DNA from: Candidatus Caccousia avicola
GTDB lineage: Bacteria; Bacillota; Clostridia; Oscillospirales; Acutalibacteraceae
Assembly: GCA_018712435.1 (NCBI GenBank)
Contig: DVGZ01000004.1
Span: forward strand, 1-35,517
Reading direction: 5' to 3'
DNA length: 35,517 nt
In this document: one piece after another, positions 24,154 to 31,560 of the stretch
Layout of the letters: each line of letters opens with the position of its first letter
Position numbering within the stretch: position 1 is the first letter of the stretch
Position numbers and translations under genes: made by a program
The notes under the pieces: generated by a model
Database searches by the model: none
Seen by the model: only the letters and a program-made list of their open reading frames with translations
Told to the model about the DNA's origin: nothing

Positions 24154-24190
24154 GGGAACATAGCCTTTAACAGGCTGTGTTCCCCTTTTT
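24154..24190 (+). terminator. Terminator after ftsZ
   Basis: GGGAACATAGCCT (24154-24166) pairs with AGGCTGTGTTCCC (24172-24184) over 13 bp with one G-T pair and a TTAAC loop, followed by CTTTTT. Confidence 0.93.
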
Positions 24191-24197
24191 CTTATGC

Positions 24198-24226
24198 CAT
24201 AATTTTTTGGGAAACGGGCATACTAT
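24198..24226 (+). promoter_or_regulatory. Possible sigma-E-like (sporulation) promoter
   Basis: CATAATT (24198-24204) and CATACTAT (24219-24226) are 14 bases apart, close to the -35 and -10 of mother-cell sigma-E promoters in spore formers. It precedes a standard promoter for the lipoprotein gene about 100 bases later. This is a pattern match only. Confidence 0.35.
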
Positions 24227-24298
24227 CTGCGTAAAAGAAAGCAGTTCACGCCATTTTTAGCCTGGATTCCACAAGATCTTACGATCTCTTTACTTTTG

Positions 24299-24327
24299 TT
24301 GCGCTCTCTGTTTTGGTATGGTATAAT
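24299..24327 (+). promoter_or_regulatory. Promoter of the SGNH lipoprotein gene
   Basis: TTGCGC at 24299-24304 and TATAAT at 24322-24327, 17 bases apart, with TG one base before the -10. The leader is about 120 bases long. Confidence 0.85.
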
Positions 24328-24331
24328 AGCC

Positions 24332-24406
24332 GCAGGCAGGCTGAGCCTGCACGCAACGGCCCGCGCGGGACGGTTTGAACCGGCTCCCGTGCTTCTCTGG
24401 GGAAGC
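24332..24406 (+). other. GC-rich structured 5' leader
   Basis: Three consecutive hairpins can form: GCAGGC with GCCTGC (24332-24350); GCGCGGGA with TCCCGTGC plus an inner CGGT-TTGA-ACCG (24363-24392); and GCTTC with GAAGC (24391-24406), the last overlapping the second by two bases. I do not recognise a known riboswitch. The ribosome binding site GGAAGGGGAATG follows about 30 bases later. Confidence 0.45.
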
Positions 24407-24455
24407 AGAATGTGGAAAAAACAGAATGGAATAAATGGAAGGGGAATGACATCCC

Positions 24456-25382
24456 ATGAAAATCAGATTGTTTGCGCTGCTTCTGGCAGCGCTTCTTTTG
24501 GCCGGAGGCTGTGCGGAGCGTCCCGCGGCTTCCTCACAGGCGGGGGAAACGTCCTCCGCTCAGACGTCCGCTGAACCCTCGCAGCCTTCTTCTCAGGATG
24601 ACGCATCCACACCGGAATCCGGAGCGTCCGATTCTTCTTCGGGAGGAGCGGAAAGCGCCGTGTCTGAAACGGGGGATGCTTCCTCCGCGGGCGAAAGCAC
24701 AACGGTTTCCACCAACGGGGTGACGCAGGGGGCTCTGCCGGAATCTCCGCGCGTCGAGGATTCCTATTTTGACGACGCGGTGTTTATTGGAGACTCCGTC
24801 AGTCTCAAACTGAATCTCTATGTGACAAAGAACCGTCAGAGCAACCCCACGCTTTTGGGAAAAGCGCAGTTCCTGACGGCTGGCAGTATGGGAAGCGGCA
24901 ACGCTTTGCAGCCTGTCTCGGACGATTCCATTCATCCGCTTTATAACGGGGAAAAGATGAGTCTTGCCGGCTCTGTGGCGGCTTCGGGAGCCAAAAAGGT
25001 GTATATCATGCTTGGCATGAATGATCTGGCCGTATACGGCGTGGACGGCGCGGTCGCCAATATGGAGACGCTGCTGAACGGGATTCTGGAAAAGACGCCG
25101 GACGCGAAGATTTTTATTGAGACGGCAACGCCGCTGGTCAAGGCAAAGAGCATTGAAACCAATAAGCTGAACAACACCAATGTCCGCCTGTACAACGAAA
25201 AGCTGGCGGAGCTGTGCGCGAAAAACGGCTGGTATCTGGTGGATATCTCCTCTGCCGTGCAGGACAGCGAGGGAAATCTGAACGCTTCCTATTGCAGCGA
25301 TCCCGACGATATGGGTATTCATTTTACAGATGAAGGGTGCAGCGTCTGGATCGACTACCTTTATACGCATACGCCTCAATAA
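24456..25382 (+). CDS. SGNH/GDSL-hydrolase lipoprotein
   Basis: The 308-residue protein starts with a lipoprotein signal (residues 1-19, lipobox LAGGC, Cys19), then about 75 residues of Ser/Ala/Glu/Thr-rich linker, and a hydrolase domain (about 103-308). Block I reads FIGDSVSLK (Ser nucleophile in GDS), block III is LGMNDLAVYG (Gly/Asn of GxND), and block V is MGIHFTDEGC with the catalytic His, though Asp-x-x-His is replaced by Asp-Met-Gly-Ile-His. Such proteins are often acetyl esterases acting on cell wall or surface glycans; the substrate cannot be told. ATG at 24456 follows GGAAGGGGAATGACATCCC. A second lipoprotein gene follows after 21 bases, probably in the same transcript. Confidence 0.88.
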   Translation: MKIRLFALLLAALLLAGGCAERPAASSQAGETSSAQTSAEPSQPSSQDDASTPESGASDSSSGGAESAVSETGDASSAGESTTVSTNGVTQGALPESPRVEDSYFDDAVFIGDSVSLKLNLYVTKNRQSNPTLLGKAQFLTAGSMGSGNALQPVSDDSIHPLYNGEKMSLAGSVAASGAKKVYIMLGMNDLAVYGVDGAVANMETLLNGILEKTPDAKIFIETATPLVKAKSIETNKLNNTNVRLYNEKLAELCAKNGWYLVDISSAVQDSEGNLNASYCSDPDDMGIHFTDEGCSVWIDYLYTHTPQ

Positions 25383-25403
25383 TACCGGAAGGACGAATGG
25401 AAC

Positions 25404-25868
25404 ATGAAAAAATTTGTTGCTGCTTTTCTTTCTCTGATGCTGCTTCTCGGCTTGTCTGCCTGTGACAGCGGAGCGGCCAAGCAGGCCGACCTCACCGCCG
25501 TCATGGACAGCATGAAGGAGGTTCTCGAAAACAAGGAGATGATGGATCTCACGGCGGATAACCTGCTGCCGCAGTACGGGATCGATTCCGCCGACTGCAA
25601 ACAGTTTGCGGTGTATATTGATTCCACCGGTCTCAAGGGCGACGAGATCGTTCTTCTGGAGGGAGTTGACGCCGACGCGGCGGCCCGTCTCAAGGAAAAG
25701 ATGGACGAGCGTTACCAGCAGAAGGAAAACACCATGAAGGATTATCAGCCCGAGGAGTTCGCGATGCTCAAGGAATGCAAGGTGGAGCAGACGGGAAATT
25801 ATGTCAGTATGATTGTTTCCCCGCAGCACGAGGAGCTGGAAAAGATTTACAGCGAAGCATTTCAGTAA
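25404..25868 (+). CDS. Lipoprotein with DUF4358-like domain
   Basis: The 154-residue protein has a signal peptide with lipobox LSAC (Cys20) and a small alpha/beta domain. The pattern MMDLTADNLLPQYGIDSADCKQFAVYIDSTGLKGDEIVLLEGVDADAA and a following helix with KEKMDERYQQKENTMKDYQPEEFAML are typical of the DUF4358 lipoproteins of Clostridia, whose function is unknown. It follows the SGNH lipoprotein gene by 21 bases, with the ribosome binding site GGAAGGACGAATGGAAC, which suggests an operon of two surface proteins. Confidence 0.85.
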   Translation: MKKFVAAFLSLMLLLGLSACDSGAAKQADLTAVMDSMKEVLENKEMMDLTADNLLPQYGIDSADCKQFAVYIDSTGLKGDEIVLLEGVDADAAARLKEKMDERYQQKENTMKDYQPEEFAMLKECKVEQTGNYVSMIVSPQHEELEKIYSEAFQ

Positions 25869-25911
25869 TTCGCTTTGTCCCGGAGAAGAAGTCCGGACAA
25901 GTGCAATCAAA

Positions 25912-25964
25912 AAACGCCGGAACGGCTTGGCCTTTTCTCAAAGGCTCAGACTGTTCCGGCGTTT
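25912..25964. terminator. Bidirectional terminator between lipoprotein and deoR-type genes
   Basis: AAACGCCGGAAC (25912-25923) and GTTCCGGCGTTT (25953-25964) form a perfect 12-bp stem, with an inner GCCTTT/AAAGGC hairpin in the loop. It is flanked by A-rich sequence on the left and T-rich sequence on the right, so it can serve both strands. Confidence 0.88.
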
Positions 25965-26001
25965 CTTTGTAAAGAGTTCCTTTTGTTCCAGTAGGGCGGA
26001 A

Positions 26002-26784
26002 TCAGGCGAGTTCTGGTATCCCCTGAATTACACGCACGCCCTGCTCCTGCAATCCCGCGACAATTTCCTGCGGTGCTTTCCAGTCGGTGATGACGCAGCC
26101 AAGCTGCTCAACGGGAGCGATCAGGCTCAGGGAATCGTCTCCGAACTTGCTGTGATCCAATAAAATATAATGTTCTTTGCAGTTTTCCATGATCATTCGT
26201 TTGAGCTTGGCTTCCTGCACCTTGGGGGTGGTGAAGCCGTGCTCCAGCGTCAGATGGTTCCCACCGATGAAGCCCTTGTCAAAAAACATGGTTTTCAGCA
26301 TGTTTTCCGCAAAGGTACCGGTGCAGGAGAGAATCCGGTGACGCAGCTCACCTCCGATGACAATAACGGAGATATCCTCAGCGTCTGCCAGTTCCATGGC
26401 AATATTCAGTCCTGTGGTGGCAACCATGAGATTGCGTTTTTTGCCGCTTCGGATCAAGCGGGCCAGCTGAACCGTGGTGGTGCCGCACCCCAGGAACACA
26501 GCGTCACCGTCCGCGATACAGTCGTAGGCGGCCCGTGCAATGGAAAGCTTTTCCGGCAGGCAGACCGGCTCCTTCTCCTTGTGGGAAAATTCCCGCAGGG
26601 AGCCGTAGGCGCTGACCGCCCCGCCCCAGGTGCGCTTGATCAGCCCTTCCTGCTCCATATTGGAGAGAAGTTTGCGCACAGAGACCTCCGAAAGACCGAA
26701 GGCCGTGCTTAATTCCGTCACCGTGACGGATGAGCGGGTTTCCAGGAGTTTCAAGATGTAGCTGCGCCTATCCTCTGCCAGCAT
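26002..26784 (-). CDS. DeoR family transcriptional repressor
   Basis: The 260-residue regulator has an N-terminal winged helix (about 1-57, RRSYILKLLETRSSVTVTELSTAFGLSEVSVRKLLSNMEQEGLIKRTWGGAV) and a C-terminal sugar-phosphate sensor domain (about 75-235) with VFLGCGTTTVQLARLI, VIVIGGEL and LLDHSKFG. DeoR family proteins usually repress sugar or nucleoside genes next to them and are released by a phosphorylated sugar. I chose ATG at 26784 because AAAGGA lies nine bases upstream; a GTG eight codons earlier includes the site. The only nearby transporter gene, on the same strand just upstream, is broken. Two TAGTATGT repeats at its own promoter look like its operator. Confidence 0.93.
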   Translation of the reverse strand: MLAEDRRSYILKLLETRSSVTVTELSTAFGLSEVSVRKLLSNMEQEGLIKRTWGGAVSAYGSLREFSHKEKEPVCLPEKLSIARAAYDCIADGDAVFLGCGTTTVQLARLIRSGKKRNLMVATTGLNIAMELADAEDISVIVIGGELRHRILSCTGTFAENMLKTMFFDKGFIGGNHLTLEHGFTTPKVQEAKLKRMIMENCKEHYILLDHSKFGDDSLSLIAPVEQLGCVITDWKAPQEIVAGLQEQGVRVIQGIPELA

Positions 26785-26853
26785 GATTCCAAATCCTTTC
26801 TTCCACACGGTATTTTTGCCCGTGTAACACGATCTCTACCTCTAAAAAAAGAA

Positions 26854-26881
26854 TAGTATGTTGCTTATTTTTGTAGTATGT
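26854..26881 (-). promoter_or_regulatory. Paired direct repeats, probable operator of the deoR-type gene
   Basis: TAGTATGT occurs at 26854-26861 and at 26874-26881 on the plus strand, exactly 20 bases apart, which is about two helix turns. On the minus strand they lie directly after the -10 of the deoR-type promoter, from about +1 to +27. Such direct repeats are the usual DeoR-family site, so autorepression is likely. Confidence 0.55.
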
Positions 26882-26887
26882 GACTAT

Positions 26888-26916
26888 AAAATACCATGAA
26901 TTCCCAGTGAAGTCAA
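26888..26916 (-). promoter_or_regulatory. Promoter of the deoR-type gene
   Basis: On the minus strand TTGACT (26916-26911) and TATTTT (26893-26888) are 17 bases apart. The leader to the start codon is about 100 bases and contains the two repeats. Confidence 0.75.
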
Positions 26917-26934
26917 GAGGGCATTATTGCCCTC
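26917..26934. other. Short hairpin at the end of the MFS remnant
   Basis: GAGGGCA-TTAT-TGCCCTC is a perfect 7-bp stem with a 4-base loop. It overlaps the stop codon of the transporter remnant and the -35 side of the deoR-type promoter. On the minus strand it has no clear T-run, so it is a weak terminator at best. Confidence 0.5.
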
Positions 26935-27396
26935 CCATTTTTCCCTGTGCCAGGAGACGGTTGACCCGTTCGCAGCACAAGAGCATGCCAAGAGCCGCCG
27001 CCGCCAAAAAGAAGGGGAAGATGGAAATGGACGTCAGGCCCGCGATGGCGCCGAGCAGGGACGGCATCAGCGTGCTGCCCGTGTAAGCGAGAGCCATTTG
27101 AACCCCCATGAGCTGCTGGGAGTTGGCGCGCCCAAAACGGACGGGGGTTTCGTGGAGCATGGCGGGATAAATGGGGGCATAGCCCAGGCCAATCAGCAGC
27201 AGGGAGGAGCAGCTCAGGATCTCCGGCAGGGGAAGCAGGAGCAGAAGCGCGCCGAGAGCAGCCAGAACCTGTCCGCAGCGGAGAGCGGCGCGTCAAACTC
27301 CGGCCGCATCACAGGCCAGGCCGAACCCAGGATGGAGTCCGGCAAGCCAAGACTGATGAAAGCGAGATAAATAATCAGAAGAAAAAACGTTGCCAC
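26924..27396 (-). pseudogene. MFS transporter remnant with large internal deletion and frameshift
   Basis: The gene starts at GTG 27396 with a good site (AAAGGAGGATTTTTA) and encodes a typical first membrane segment, ATFFLLIIYLAFISLGLPDS followed by ILGSAWPVMRPEFDAPLSAA. The frame then breaks near 27270-27290. From there to the stop at 26924 another frame encodes the C-terminal part of an MFS protein: CGQVLAALGALLLLLP, LLLIGLGYAPIYPAMLHETP, FGRANSQQLMGVQMALAYTG and the last membrane segments. Only about 157 codons remain of a family that is about 390-400 long, so membrane segments 2 to about 9 are lost. The product cannot transport. The upstream gene overlaps its start by one base. Confidence 0.85.
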
Positions 27397-28517
27397 TAAA
27401 AATCCTCCTTTGCGGCGGCGCGCTGTTCCGCAAGCAGCAGATCCACCATGCGGCCGTAGCTTTTGACGCCCTCCTCCTGCCGGTTGGCTTTGAGGTAAGC
27501 GTCATTGACGGCGGAGGAGATCGCCGCCGCGGGACCCTCAAATTGCTTCCAGTAGGCGTTGTTGGCGGATAAATCGCGCTGTACGCCGCTGTCGAGCTGG
27601 GCGTATATGGTTCCGGCCCTCTCCGCGTCCGCCGTGTAAAGAGCGTTATTGACATGGATAAAAGCCAGCATATACCCGGAGTATTGCAGCTGTGTGTTTT
27701 CGCTGCGGCAGCAAGCCAGATAACCAATGAAATTGGCCTCGTCCTCGCGCATAAAGCCGCGCAGATGGGACAGCTCGTGACACATGGTGGAGGGGATCGA
27801 GTAATCCGGGACGTCGGTGTTGACGTTCGCTTCAAAGGTAAACGGGAAAAACACGCCTGTGATGTTGCACCAGGACATGAGACGGGAAAGCAGAACGGGT
27901 TTGGGGCCGGTATACCCGCTGGTCAGGAGAGGGTATTCGTTTGCCAGCGTGTCGAAGGCGGTTTGGGTGTCTGTGCTGAGCGAGGAAAAGGAGGAGGAAA
28001 GCTCCATCACCCCGTTTTCGTCCTCCGGCATCTGCGGACGGAGCGTGTTCAGCTTGTCCTTCAGCGAATTGCACAGCGTTTCCAGTTCTTCCAGCGAGGA
28101 ATCCTGTACCGGCAGTCCGCAGGTTTGCGCGAAGGTGGAGCGGGAGTAATTGATGCCGCAGTTTGTGGTAAAGAGGAGCAGTACAATTCCCACGGCACAG
28201 AGCAGCCGAAGCCCGGAGTCCGCCAGTGTACGCCCACGGTTTTCTTTGCTCCGGACGGCACGCGCAGCCTGTACCGCAATCCAGATCAGAGCGAGAAGGG
28301 GGAGGAGAACCACAAGAAGCTCCGCCAATGAAAAAGGAAGCAAGCCGGTGAGGAAATTTCCCGCGCGTGAGAGCAAAACATAAGGGCCTGTGGCGTACCA
28401 TTCGGCAAAGCCCGGCGCATACTGTGCCAGCAGAAGAAGTATGAGGGAGACGGGGAAGCACAGCAGCAGAAGGAGCCAGAGCCTGCGTTTCGGTGTACCG
28501 TCCGATTCCTTTCGCAT
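27396..28517 (-). CDS. Membrane protein with DUF3810-like metallopeptidase domain
   Basis: The 373-residue protein has three membrane segments (about 13-32, 58-80, 104-122) and a large domain outside or between them. The motif MCHELSHLRGFMREDEANFIGYLAC (about residues 245-268) contains an HExxH-type site (HELSH) with a downstream Glu in EDEANF, as in zinc metallopeptidases of the gluzincin type. This pattern matches DUF3810 proteins, which are uncharacterised. The start ATG at 28517 follows AAAGGACGTGAAACC. It ends one base into the transporter remnant, so the two were once an operon, possibly under the DeoR-type regulator. Confidence 0.85.
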   Translation of the reverse strand: MRKESDGTPKRRLWLLLLLCFPVSLILLLLAQYAPGFAEWYATGPYVLLSRAGNFLTGLLPFSLAELLVVLLPLLALIWIAVQAARAVRSKENRGRTLADSGLRLLCAVGIVLLLFTTNCGINYSRSTFAQTCGLPVQDSSLEELETLCNSLKDKLNTLRPQMPEDENGVMELSSSFSSLSTDTQTAFDTLANEYPLLTSGYTGPKPVLLSRLMSWCNITGVFFPFTFEANVNTDVPDYSIPSTMCHELSHLRGFMREDEANFIGYLACCRSENTQLQYSGYMLAFIHVNNALYTADAERAGTIYAQLDSGVQRDLSANNAYWKQFEGPAAAISSAVNDAYLKANRQEEGVKSYGRMVDLLLAEQRAAAKEDF

Positions 28518-28567
28518 GGTTTCACGTCCTTTCCATTTCTCTTTTCCATTCGTTCTTAATGGTAACG

Positions 28568-28596
28568 ATTATACAACCCTGCCGCCCGCCGGACAA
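28568..28596 (-). promoter_or_regulatory. Promoter of the DUF3810-like gene
   Basis: On the minus strand TTGTCC (28596-28591) and TATAAT (28573-28568) are 17 bases apart. The leader is about 45 bases. Confidence 0.7.
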
Positions 28597-28624
28597 GAGG
28601 TTTCTTTCTTCGCCTTGGTTCCCA

Positions 28625-28653
28625 TTGATTTTTTTGTCTCTTTTGTTTAAAAT
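28625..28653 (+). promoter_or_regulatory. Promoter of the LURP-one-like gene
   Basis: TTGATT (28625-28630) and TAAAAT (28648-28653), 17 bases apart, divergent from the DUF3810-like promoter. Confidence 0.7.
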
Positions 28654-28700
28654 AGAAAAGGACGCAGATGGTTTTGTGTAACAAAGAAGGGGGAAGACGC

Positions 28701-29210
28701 TTGCGGTTTGTAATGCTGCGGGAAAACGGTCCGATGCAGAATGGAATCGTCCCGTATTTTACTGTCGTACAGCCGGACGGAACCCCCTGCTTTCGCATCA
28801 TCGGGGAGAAAAACCCTTTTACCGGCAAGCTGGCGCTTCAGGATGGAGCGGGAGCGGAGTGCGCGCGCGTTCTCCGGGTCGGCACGCCGTCTCTTTCGTA
28901 TCACACCATCTGGCAGGCGGAGCGAAAGCGCGCTGTTTTAACGCGGAACCTTGGCGCTCCGAAAACGCCGTACCGGCTCTATTCGATTGGATGGAAATTC
29001 CGGGGCGACTGTTTTTCCGGAAACTTTGATGTGGTGGATCGCCGCGGCCGCACCGTCATGACGCATGGACTCTGCTGGTATGGCGGGGAGGAACGCGTCT
29101 GCGTGGAGACGTTTCGCGGAGAAGAAGCGCTTTGTCTGTGCATCGCGGCTGTGGTGGACAGTACCCCGCGTACACTGGTGGGTTCTCCCTGTATGGGAGT
29201 TTCCCGTTAG
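28701..29210 (+). CDS. LURP-one-related (tubby-like) protein, tentative
   Basis: The product is about 169 residues and has no signal peptide or membrane segment. Beta-rich segments (IVPYFTVVQPDGTPCFRIIGEK, NPFTGKLALQDGAGAECARV, YRLYSIGWKFRGDCFSGNFDVVD, EEALCLCIAAVVDST) resemble the LURP-one/YxjI fold found in scramblase-like proteins; the match is by eye and moderate. Function is unknown. The likely start is TTG at 28701, just after AAGGGGGAAG; ATG at 28713 is an alternative with poorer spacing. It has its own promoter. Confidence 0.68.
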   Translation: MRFVMLRENGPMQNGIVPYFTVVQPDGTPCFRIIGEKNPFTGKLALQDGAGAECARVLRVGTPSLSYHTIWQAERKRAVLTRNLGAPKTPYRLYSIGWKFRGDCFSGNFDVVDRRGRTVMTHGLCWYGGEERVCVETFRGEEALCLCIAAVVDSTPRTLVGSPCMGVSR

Positions 29211-29234
29211 TTTTCCGGCTTTCAAATTTTTCTC

Positions 29235-29263
29235 TTGTTTTTTGGAGAAAGATCGGATATAAT
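29235..29263 (+). promoter_or_regulatory. Promoter of the SRP RNA gene
   Basis: TTGTTT (29235-29240) and TATAAT (29258-29263), 17 bases apart. Transcription is expected to start near 29270. Confidence 0.82.
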
Positions 29264-29269
29264 AAAGAA

Positions 29270-29482
29270 GTTGCAGCCCAATGGGACAGGCAAGAGAAAA
29301 AGCAAGGCAGAAATGCGTGCCACAGGATATGCAGGCGGGCGGGCTCTGTGCGACGGAGCGCCGTGAACCATGTCAGGCGGGGAACCGAGCAGCATTAAGC
29401 GGAGTTGCCCCGTGCGATGCAGGTTGTCTGTCCGTCTGCATATCCTGGTGCACGACAACCGTTTGACGGTCTGTCTTGCTTT
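29270..29482 (+). ncRNA. ffs: Signal recognition particle RNA (large, Gram-positive type)
   Basis: The apical S-domain is plainly recognisable: GTCAGG (29372-29377), GGGGAACCGAGCAGC and ATTAAGC are the conserved symmetric and asymmetric loops that bind Ffh. A long helix 5 is formed by the CCACAGGATATGCAGGCGG stretch at about 29320-29338 with CCGTCTGCATATCCTGGTG at about 29432-29450. About 50 bases precede the helix, enough for a small Alu-type domain as in spore-forming Firmicutes. A terminator-like hairpin (GACAACCGT with ACGGTCTGTC) and TTGCTTTT close the gene. Ends are uncertain by about 20 bases. The position before dnaX-ybaB-recR matches Bacillus subtilis scr. Confidence 0.93.
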
Positions 29483-29518
29483 TACCATATTCGGAATCCG
29501 AAAGGGCGGTGAAAGAGC

Positions 29519-31177
29519 TTGTATCAGGTCCTTTACCGAAAATGGCGTCCCCGCCGTTTTGCCGACGTGGTGGGCCAGCCTCAGGTGACGGTAACGCTTC
29601 AGCATGAGCTGACAGAAGGGCGGATTGCCCATGCGTATCTGTTCACCGGCTCTCGTGGAACAGGAAAGACCACCTGCGCCAAGATACTGGCCAAGGCCGT
29701 GAACTGCCTGAATCCGCAGGACGGCGACCCCTGCGGGGAGTGCGAGATCTGCCGGGCTGCGGACGACGGATCGCTCATGGATATTGTGGAGATTGACGCA
29801 GCCAGCAACAATGGCGTGGACAATATCCGTTCTCTGCGCGAGGAGGCCAATTTCACGCCTGCCGCCGCGAAATACCGTGTTTATATCATTGACGAGGTTC
29901 ATATGCTTTCGGTCGGCGCGTTCAACGCCCTGCTGAAAACCTTGGAGGAGCCGCCGCCGCATGTGATTTTCATTTTGGCGACGACGGAGGTGCACAAGCT
30001 TCCCGCCACCATATTGTCGCGCTGCCAGCGCTTCGATTTCCGCCGCATTCCGCCGGAGGATATCGCACAGCGGCTGCATTATGTGGCGCAGGAGGAGGGC
30101 GCTTCCATAGAGGAGGACGCGGCGCTGCTGCTGGCCCGTCTGGCGGACGGCGCCCTGCGTGACGCGCTTTCCCTTTTGGATCAGTGTTTGGGCCGCAGCC
30201 GCACGGTTACGGAGGCTGTCGTCAATGAGACAGCGGGACTGGCCGGGCGGGATCATCTCTATGCGTTCGCGCAGGCGGTCCACCAGCAGGACGCCGCGTC
30301 CGTGCTGGAACTGATAGCCCGCCTGCATGAGGGTTCAAAGGATATGGCGCGTCTGTGCGAGGAGCTTTCCTCTCATTACCGCGGCTTGATGTTGATTAAG
30401 ACCATGAAGGACGCGCGGAATCTTCTGGCGGTTTCCCAGGAGGAATACGCCCGTTTGGAAAAGCAGGCGCTTTCCATTCCATTGACTACCGTTCTGCATT
30501 GCCTGGACACGCTCCAGGATGCGTTGGAAAAAATGGGGCGCGGAGCGGATCGCCGCACGGAAATGGAGATGGCGGCCATTCGTCTTTGTTCCCCGGAGCT
30601 GGATACCGGTTCCGCGGCAATCCTTCGCCGAATCGAGGCGCTGGAACGCGGAGCGCCGCGCCGTGCGGCAGCCACGCCGCCGGTTGCCGAAAAACCGCAG
30701 GCGGAGGAGAGCACAGCGGAGACTGTGCCCGCCCAGCGGGCCCGGCAAACGGAAGAGCCTGCCCCACAGAATTCTTCCAGCCATGCCGCCCAGCCCGCCG
30801 CATCCACGGCTGATCTGGCGAAAAACGCGGTGCCTCTTGACGCATGGCCCGAGATTTTGCAGATTATGAAAGGGTATTCGGCCACGATATCGGCGGCCTT
30901 TACCGGATCGAGCGCTTATGTCAGCGGAGATTATGTCCTGATCGACGCTCCGCGCGAGATGGCCTTTGAGCTTCTGCGCAAATCCTCCCAGCGGGGGAAG
31001 ATGCGCGACGCGATCCAGCAGGTGACAGGGCGGGTGTACAAGCTTGGCCCATACCGCCGCCCGGAGGTTTCCCAGGAGCAGCAGGAGGATCCGCTGCTTC
31101 AGTTGGCCTCTATGGCGCGCGAAGCCGGGATCGAGGTAACGGAGACAAAGGAACCGGAGCCCGAGATCCAAACATAA
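29519..31177 (+). CDS. dnaX: DNA polymerase III subunits gamma/tau (DnaX)
   Basis: The 552-residue clamp-loader ATPase shows the start YQVLYRKWRPRRFADVVGQ, Walker A GSRGTGKTTCAK (about 44-55), a zinc-binding Cys set (CLNPQDGDPCGECEIC), Walker B YIIDEVHML and the SRC motif LSRCQRFDFRRI. Residues about 365-435 form a Pro/Ala/Glu-rich linker; the tail is the tau-specific domain. The start is TTG at 29519, fixed by the conserved N terminus. The ribosome binding site is modest (AAAGGGCGGTGAAAG). I saw no A-rich slippery site of the kind that yields gamma in E. coli. Confidence 0.96.
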   Translation: MYQVLYRKWRPRRFADVVGQPQVTVTLQHELTEGRIAHAYLFTGSRGTGKTTCAKILAKAVNCLNPQDGDPCGECEICRAADDGSLMDIVEIDAASNNGVDNIRSLREEANFTPAAAKYRVYIIDEVHMLSVGAFNALLKTLEEPPPHVIFILATTEVHKLPATILSRCQRFDFRRIPPEDIAQRLHYVAQEEGASIEEDAALLLARLADGALRDALSLLDQCLGRSRTVTEAVVNETAGLAGRDHLYAFAQAVHQQDAASVLELIARLHEGSKDMARLCEELSSHYRGLMLIKTMKDARNLLAVSQEEYARLEKQALSIPLTTVLHCLDTLQDALEKMGRGADRRTEMEMAAIRLCSPELDTGSAAILRRIEALERGAPRRAAATPPVAEKPQAEESTAETVPAQRARQTEEPAPQNSSSHAAQPAASTADLAKNAVPLDAWPEILQIMKGYSATISAAFTGSSAYVSGDYVLIDAPREMAFELLRKSSQRGKMRDAIQQVTGRVYKLGPYRRPEVSQEQQEDPLLQLASMAREAGIEVTETKEPEPEIQT

Positions 31178-31208
31178 ATTCAGATTTTTCATTGGAGGTT
31201 GTAACACG

Positions 31209-31559
31209 ATGAAAGCAAGATTACCTCAGGGATACGGCGGAGGCGGAGCTGCCAATTTGCAGCAGATTGCCCGTCAGGCGCAGAAGCTTCAGGAGGAAAT
31301 GGACGCTGTCAGCACGGAGCTGGAAACAACAGAGTACAGCGCTACCGCTGGCGGTGATGCGGTGAAAGCCATTGTAACGGGAAAAATGGAGATCAAATCC
31401 CTGGAAATCAAGCCCGAGGTTGTGGATCCCGAGGATGTGGAGATGCTCAGCGATCTGGTTATTGCCGCCGTCAACGAGGCTCTTCGCGCCGCGGTTTCCG
31501 ACAAGTCGGAGCGCATGGAGAAGATCTCCGGCGGATTGAATATGCCGGGCCTGTTCTGA
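31209..31559 (+). CDS. YbaB/EbfC family nucleoid-associated protein
   Basis: The 116-residue protein has the family pattern: a Gly-rich N terminus, the helix [21 protein letters not shown], the beta segment [51 protein letters not shown], and a C terminus ending GGLNMPGLF. These dimers bind DNA and are cotranscribed with dnaX and recR in most bacteria. ATG at 31209 follows TTGGAGGTTGTAACACG. The stop is one base before the recR start. Confidence 0.96.
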   Translation: MKARLPQGYGGGGAANLQQIARQAQKLQEEMDAVSTELETTEYSATAGGDAVKAIVTGKMEIKSLEIKPEVVDPEDVEMLSDLVIAAVNEALRAAVSDKSERMEKISGGLNMPGLF

Positions 31560-31560
31560 G

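Noticed and set aside
24332-24406. Known riboswitch (c-di-GMP, cobalamin, TPP or similar)
   Set aside because: I compared the hairpins with conserved cores that I remember and found no match; kept only as a structured leader.
24198-24455. A separate small RNA gene before the lipoprotein gene
   Set aside because: There is a promoter but no terminator before the start codon, so a leader is the simpler reading.
29281-29466. A small coding frame in the SRP RNA region
   Set aside because: The conserved SRP loops and the long helix 5 explain the sequence as RNA, and the frame has no domain.
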